DNA of 64,000 bases, from assembly GCA_019671135.1 (NCBI GenBank), contig JAHRHY010000001.1, forward strand, positions 2,666,001 to 2,730,000, in the 5' to 3' direction. This DNA is from Linnemannia hyalina (taxonomy: Eukaryota; Mortierellomycota; Mortierellomycetes; Mortierellales; Mortierellaceae). The position numbers were made by a program, and so were the translations under genes. Shown one piece after another: positions 57,901 to 64,000 of the stretch; position 1 is the first letter of the stretch, and each line of letters starts with the position of its first letter. A model generated the notes under the pieces. The model was not told the origin of the DNA. It made no database searches and saw only the letters and a program-made list of their open reading frames with translations.

Positions 57901-60900
57901 GCAGTCTATAGCTATGTAAGTGCAGCATCTTTCAGGTTGTTAGGGCCATCAAATGTTTCACATTCGATGCAGTACTAATTGATGTGGCAACATGCATTGT
58001 ACAAAAATAGATCCAGACAGTGCTGGCTACGGCAGAGGCTGTCATGGCAGAGTACATGCGAACATACAACCGAGTAAGGCTATTTATTGTTGCTTTCAGC
58101 TGTGTGGTCCATTTTCTTCCGCTTCTTTTCAGCTCCTCTCCCCAGTGTTTTCATTCAGCCGATTTCTTACTTCATCGTCATTCTCTTATTAGATGCTTGT
58201 GGTCCCGACCAATGGATACAGGATAGAGGGCTCTAACGACTTGAAGAAGATCGAGCGGAATCTTCGACCAGATCATCCTCATATGCCTCTAAAATCGATT
58301 ACAACCCTAAGTGCTGGATCCTCTCAGCAGCCTTCGCTTATGAGCCGTGTTTCGGCTGTCCAGAATGCTCCCGCAGATGAAACGACTCTGCCTGAACGAT
58401 CTGTACTTCAAAGTTCAGCAGCCACATCCGCCAATTACAACTCACCCAACCTTTCAGGGTCCATCTCTGCAATTACCGCATCAAGCACGGACCCCACTCC
58501 CTCGCCCACGATGGATATCTTTACTCCATCGAATGCTTCCCCAGGTGGCCAGGCGATGGTCCGTGTTAAGAGTTTGCCCGAAGGCAAGGACGAATGGGCA
58601 GCTTTGCAGAAGCGCAAGGAAATGGGTGGCAGTCCTGGCGTCGCTGGTGCCATCTCTATGGGTACACCTGCGGCAGTCGGCATTAGTGTTGGCACAGGCG
58701 CTGGGATCGGAGGAGGCATTGGTGGAATTGGCGCTACTGGAGTGGCAGCTGGGATGGCAACAGGGACTGGAATCGCAATGATGGGCGAGTACTCGAAGGA
58801 ACATATGGGTCATGAAGCATACTACTACAGGAACTGGTTCCTTGGGAAAGGTATGTGCATCTTTTGTTTGATATTATGGGTATGTTGCTTCTTGTAAGCA
58901 CATCAGCAGCCTTTGACGATATTAACTGGCGTTTTCTTTTATGCTACACCTGAATATTCATAGAGCATCGCACGTTTGTGGGCCAGGTTGAGGGTCTGGG
59001 AACCGTCATTATCTCTATCATCAAAGACATGGTAGTGCCGACGGAGTCGCGCCCTCAGCTTTCTTCGCGATTTTCGACCGGACCAAGCTCTCTCACACAT
59101 CACTCTTCATTTGCCGCGCCTGCAAGTACTGGAGTGGGCAGTAGTGGATCGAGCGCTCACTCGGCACGTCAAAGCCGTCCTGAACTTGCGCATTCCGCAC
59201 AGAGTTTCTACCCTGGCAGAGCCGGAGGCTATCATGGGAATGGAGTGGGCGGTGGCGGCATGATGGCTAGTCCTCGCTCAAGCTCAGAGGCCATGCGAAT
59301 CATCTTGTCTGCGTCTACTGCCGCGACACCAGGACTGGGAAGGTTTGTTGTTAATGCTCTTGGTTTAGCATCGTAGATATGAACATGTGTTTTGCGCGGC
59401 CGTTAACTCATGCCTGATAACTGCATACTCTTTTTAATAGTAGTCATGATAACCACGGATCTGGTTTGTCAGGGATTGGAGGGCCTCATTCAGGGCCAGG
59501 TTCGGCAATTGGTATAATAGGGTCGTCACACCTAGCCCCATCCACTCCATCAACGCCAGTGCCTTATTCGTCTAACACCCCTCAGTCAACCCACCTCTCA
59601 GGCAGTAGCAACAACAACACCAACGCTCCACCTCGTTGGCAGTATCGTTGCATTCTTCGGCAAAAGGACGTTGACAGTATCCGGATCACGCTCCCAGAGC
59701 CAGAACCCAGCCCGCTGAACAACCTGACGCGCCGTGCAGGAAAGCCTCAATGGAAAACCATTCTTCAGTCGATCCATCCCGCCATCACGCAACAAGTCGC
59801 ATCCAAGCTGAAGAAGGTGGAGAACAATCAGCATTTCGAAATGGAGTTGGCCAAGTTTGATGAAACGATGCTCAGGTTCAACTACAAGTTTGGAGTCCTG
59901 TTGGTTCACCCTGGTCAGACAAAGGAGGAGGACTGGTTCAGTAACCAGATGAGCTCGAGTCCTCGGTTCCAAGAGTTTTTAGAAAGCGGTGCTCTTGGTC
60001 AGAAGGTTGCCCTCAAGGGATTCGAAAGGTTCTCGGCCGGCTTGGACACTCGTAGTAAGTATCTGTCAATTTTGTCCGCAAATATTATTCACGTTATTAT
60101 GAAATGAGGATGCTACATGTTCATACGCACTTACTTTTGTGTGACTCAATTACTATTATAATAGGCGAAGGTGGAGAGTATTCGTACTATGACACCTGGG
60201 GCGAAGGATTCGAGATCATGTACCACGTGTCGACCCTTCTGCCGTACAACACCGTCGATCGCCAACAGATCCAGCGCAAGCGCCATATTGGCAACGACAT
60301 TGTATGCATCATTTTTGTCGATGGAGACCAGCCCTTTGTCCCCAATGCCATCAAGTCCCAGTTCCTCCATATTTTTGTCATTATCCGCATGGTCACTCTC
60401 TCAGACGGAACCAAGGGATACAGCGCGACTATTGCCTGTGACGAACAGGTCCCCGAGTTTGGACCGCCTCTCCCCGATCCACCCATCTTCAGGACTCCAG
60501 CAGAACTGCGCGCGTTCCTGTTATGCAAGATGATTAATGGCGAGAATGCGGCTTATAAGGCTCCCAGGTTGATCAAGCCTCACCAGCGAGCTCGTTCTGG
60601 CATGCTGGAGAATTTGGTCGCCAAGGCCAATACCCTTGCCAAGGTGAAGGACATTGACAAGAAGCTGCCTAAGCAGCAGAAGGCACCTGCTGTCTCCTCT
60701 TCTGTTCCTGCAGCGGCTGTAACGCCTACTACACCTTCGGCCTTTTCCGGCGCATCATCTTCACAGCACACTTTGCTCAGTATGAGCTCTAGTCCCAATC
60801 TGACGCCCTCTCATCCGATTGCTGGAGGGTCTAGCTATTACCAGGTCCAGAACTACTGTCACACTTGCCACTGCAACCAACAACAACTGAACCTTTACCA

Positions 60901-63900
60901 GCATGGTTGCCATCTCTGCCCCTATGACAAGGATGGGCTCCCGTGTTGTTCAGCAGCACCTTTTGCATCTACCTCTACTGCCTTTCTAGGAGAAGAACGT
61001 ACCCATCCTCACCACCAGCCTGCACACTCGATCAACGGTCGCAAAGGCCCCATCCCGGCGGCGATTCGAACCAACTCCGCCCGCAGCTCGTTGGTCGTTC
61101 TGGGTTCGGAGACGGCGGCGACACTGTTCAAGTCGCGGAGGAGGAGCTCGAATGCGGATTCAACCAAACTGGAGGCCCAGTTCCTTGCGGACAACACGTC
61201 GGCAAAGGAGAAGGATGCAACAGGAAACGGCGATTATCCTCACCGACCGCAACAGCAGCAGCAGGTGCCAAATCAGTTCCCCGAGGGTCACGGATACATT
61301 GAGAACTTGCTCTCACCTTCGGTTCCCGGAATGATGGCTCTGCCCTCGCCAGTCTTTGGACCTGCGTCGCTGTCTGTTGCAGATATTGGTCCATTCTTTC
61401 AACAGGGAGATCCGGACCAATGCTCGGAGCCGTGCTGTCAGAGCACTTCCTGTTGCTGTTGCACGTCGTGCTGCGATTGCTCGTATTGCGACGAGTCGGG
61501 TCATGCCCTGGAATCCTTGCGGACGCGACCTCAGCCTGACAAAAGTGCGCCTGCGATGAAGTCTGAAATAAGCCATCATCTCCAACAACAGTACCATCTC
61601 CAAAGCGCTCTGAAGCAGTCGTCCCAGTCGGCAACTTCGTCACCGACAGATTCACAGTTTGCGACGAATCGACCTGGAAACACTCAGGCAGAGCATCCTT
61701 CGCACTACCACACTGTGACATCGATGAACGGTCTGGGTGCAGCAATGTTGAATACGGACAGGAAGGATTCCAACACTCTAGGAATGTCTCTCGGTAAGTA
61801 TTCTTTGTTATGTTTTCTCCTCTCGCTAGGTTTAACAATAACATGGATGATATTAACTGCTTGCTTATTATTTACGACATCATAGCTTACAACAGTAAGG
61901 GACGCTCCAAGTCGGAGGTGGATCTGCAGCTGACATCCATCCACGAAACCCACAACAGTTTGCCCAACCGGCATTCGACTGGACTCATCCTGGGCACGGC
62001 CACTGCCAACTATCCTATGTCAGGAACCAGTGGCCTGAACGAGTTTCACCATCACCACCACAGCCACGCAGGAATCATTGCGACGACCCATCACCGCCAC
62101 CACCACCGTGGCGGCGGTCATCAACACAGTCTTCTCGGCGCCGGTGGAGCGATACCCATCCGAGCAAGCACGACGACGGCGGCGATGACAGGACCGGTGA
62201 TTCATCAAGCCGCAACGGCGCCGGCTAACTCTTCGATGAAAGGTCGGGCGCACAACTTTTTGACGACTCTGGTGAGACGACGAGCGAGTTCTAACGACAC
62301 CTCTGGATTGGGACCTACCGCACACCAGATCAGTGCGCCCAAGCAATCGCACCTGGGCGTTACAGCGTCGTCCCCGCTGGGTAAATGGGCCAACAACATT
62401 GGAGGCCATTATCATCACCAGCACCACGCCCATGCCCATGGCGACCAGACCTTGCAGCACCAGCAGCGTCAGCAGTACTGTCGTCATGCACACTGCTGCC
62501 AAAGCCATCGATACCAGCACCAACCGCCACGGCAGCGTCATAGCTTGACCCCGTCGTCATCTAACGCACCCTCCACTGCACCTGTCTCTGCACCTATGGC
62601 TCAGGAGAACTCGACCGCTGTTCCGATCATGAGTCGACCTCTCAAGTTCAAGGACGGGTTCAGTAAAGACAAGACACCCATCCACATCAACACTGCTGCC
62701 GCCGCTGCACTGGGGCCGTCTCGCCCAAACCAGTACTATCAGCAATCGTCGTATCTGAACCACAACCCGCCTTCAGCGTCGACAGCCTCCTCTGGATCTT
62801 CGCCATCGCTTTTCCATAGCTCCCTCCCTTCAGCTTCGACACTCCATACGGTTGGCTCGACTGCTGTCAGATCTGGTAGTTGGGGCCCTGCCACAGGAAC
62901 AGGAGTAGTGAAAAATCGCAGTGGCGGTCTGTACAGCAGTAGCAGTCCCCATATGACGTTGGCGACACCATCCTCGTCCACCAGCACTGGATTCTCTTCA
63001 CATTCGCTCCGGAGATTTGCGTCAAGGGATGCCATTCCCCGTTCGACGTCTTCACCATCACAGAACCAAGGATTCGAAAGGTCAAGTTCTGAGGGTTTGA
63101 CATATGCTCTAGCTCTGGCTTCTATAAGTGGTGATACAGCACAGAGCAAGGCGGAGGAAAAGCCCTCATCGGACCCAACTCAAGTAGTTGACATGGCGGA
63201 CGGAGAGCAGGATGAATTCCAGTTCGCAGAGTCACCTTTGCCGTACACGCCTCAAGGTCAGACTCCTCCCACATCAGGATCAAAGTTTATGGATTCCAGG
63301 ACTTCAATTGACAGCTTGGGAGGTCGACCTAGTACCAGCACGACAACGACGACAACAGTGCCCACCGCGTTCCCGCCAGGAATAGGAAACCTGAACAGGC
63401 CATCGATGGACTATATGAGCTTCAAATCGGCGACCTCTTCCTCCTCCTCTGCGCGAGACTCGCTCCTTCAACAGCAACGGTACGATCCTGGACTGTCGTC
63501 TGCTGGACGCGCCAGAAGACAGAGTGGAGATGCGCGTCGAGGGCGCAGGGTGGATGCAGATCCAGACGACGATGATGAGATGTGTGGGGACAGTAGTGAG
63601 GATTTGGCGAGGTTCTTGGCTATGGGCCCCCTTGCCCTGAGGGAGAGTCATTCTGTGATGGCGATGGAGTGTCCTATAGACTGTCACCACCACCACCACC
63701 ATCAGCATCACCAACACCACCACCATGGACCCCGCAACCACAGCCACCACCACCATCATCACCATCATCACCATCATCACTATAACCACGTCCACCCGCA
63801 ACAGCACCAGCAGTATCCTAGAGAGTACAGACGGCCCAGCTCTGGTCCTCTCCCTCTCAGGAACGGATCATCTTCAACCTTCTCCCACGCTAATGCGGCC

Positions 63901-64000
63901 TCGACTGTTGCCCATAATCTTCCTCTTTCCAAGACCGCGATCAACTGTGTGCACACTGATGTCCCACCGTCATTGTCAAGAACGAGTACGAGCAGCAGCG
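51949..64000 (+). CDS. Giant Rap-GAP-domain protein (putative Rap/Rheb-type GTPase-activating protein), 3' end outside the window
   Basis: Exons are about 51949-56412, 56521-57915, 58011-58073, 58193-58850, 58964-59342, 59441-60054, 60165-61793 and 61886 to the window end, giving more than 3,770 aa with no stop. The Rap-GAP domain spans roughly residues 2,390-2,700 (59630-60560). It includes RFNYKFGVLLVHPGQTKEEDW, FQEFLESGALGQKVALKGFE, FEIMYHVSTLLPYN and RKRHIGNDIVCIIF, where the Asn is the catalytic asparagine thumb of this family. FVPNAIKSQFLHIFVIIRMV follows. The about 1,500 residues before exon 2 are Ser/Thr/Asn/Gln-rich and probably disordered. Exon 2 has an acidic/hydrophobic patch (VEAVGMLFDEMDQIMTRM) and Gln runs. 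The tail has a CCCC(C) cluster near 61440-61490 and long His runs at 63684-63785. It is expected to switch off a Ras-family GTPase (Rap/Rsr1 or Rheb-like). The first in-frame ATG is 51949; an in-frame TAG sits at 51850, so an upstream exon is possible. Confidence 0.85.

Overview
The window looks like nuclear DNA of an early-diverging filamentous fungus, most likely Mortierellomycota (Mortierella/Linnemannia type). Protein genes carry short GT-AG introns (mostly 60-300 nt, donors GTAAGT/GTATGT). Housekeeping enzymes have fungal-size orthologues, and there is an expanded F-box family with the signature 'IPEIL..FLPLW...CLVSK.WH.TLLP.LW'. There is also one member of the large uncharacterised Mortierella family with a D...E-x-K core. 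The taxon is inferred from family content and not tested by a search.

Layout. 0-2 kb: a secreted GH18 chitinase with two CBM5 modules. 2.7-9.4 kb: first F-box block (one gene on each strand, then a decayed copy). 9.6-11.6 kb: a multi-exon PD-(D/E)XK-like gene. 12-12.8 kb: a degenerate repeat and a decayed Ty3/gypsy integrase tail with a chromodomain. 13-15.7 kb: a SulP sulfate permease on the minus strand. 15.7-20.7 kb: a gene-poor stretch. 20.7-21.8 kb: RNA polymerase III subunit RPC25/RPC8. 22.2-22.7 kb: a non-coding terminal-inverted-repeat (MITE-like) element. 22.9-29.3 kb: two paralogous FAD monooxygenases, the first a pseudogene, the second intact with an 11-nt micro-exon. 30.1-37.0 kb: a head-to-tail minus-strand array of five F-box genes, alternating intact and broken. 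37.5-40.9 kb: transketolase (minus), divergent from glutathione reductase at 41.6-43.8 kb. 44.1-45.9 kb: an M20 peptidase of the PM20D2 type. 46-51.9 kb: low-complexity, gene-free DNA. 51.9 kb to the end: a giant Rap-GAP-domain protein that runs off the window.

How the genes relate. Most are independent eukaryotic transcription units. The clearest functional pairing is transketolase with glutathione reductase, which share one 781-bp divergent spacer and both belong to NADPH/redox carbon metabolism. The two F-box blocks and the monooxygenase pair are local gene families in active birth and death. Exon structures for the spliced genes were assembled by hand from splice consensus, reading-frame continuity and family similarity. 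All stated junctions keep frame, except where a pseudogene is called. No clearly new biological system stands out. The best candidates for follow-up are the TIR element, the D...E-x-K gene, the micro-exon gene and the truncated F-box remnants.
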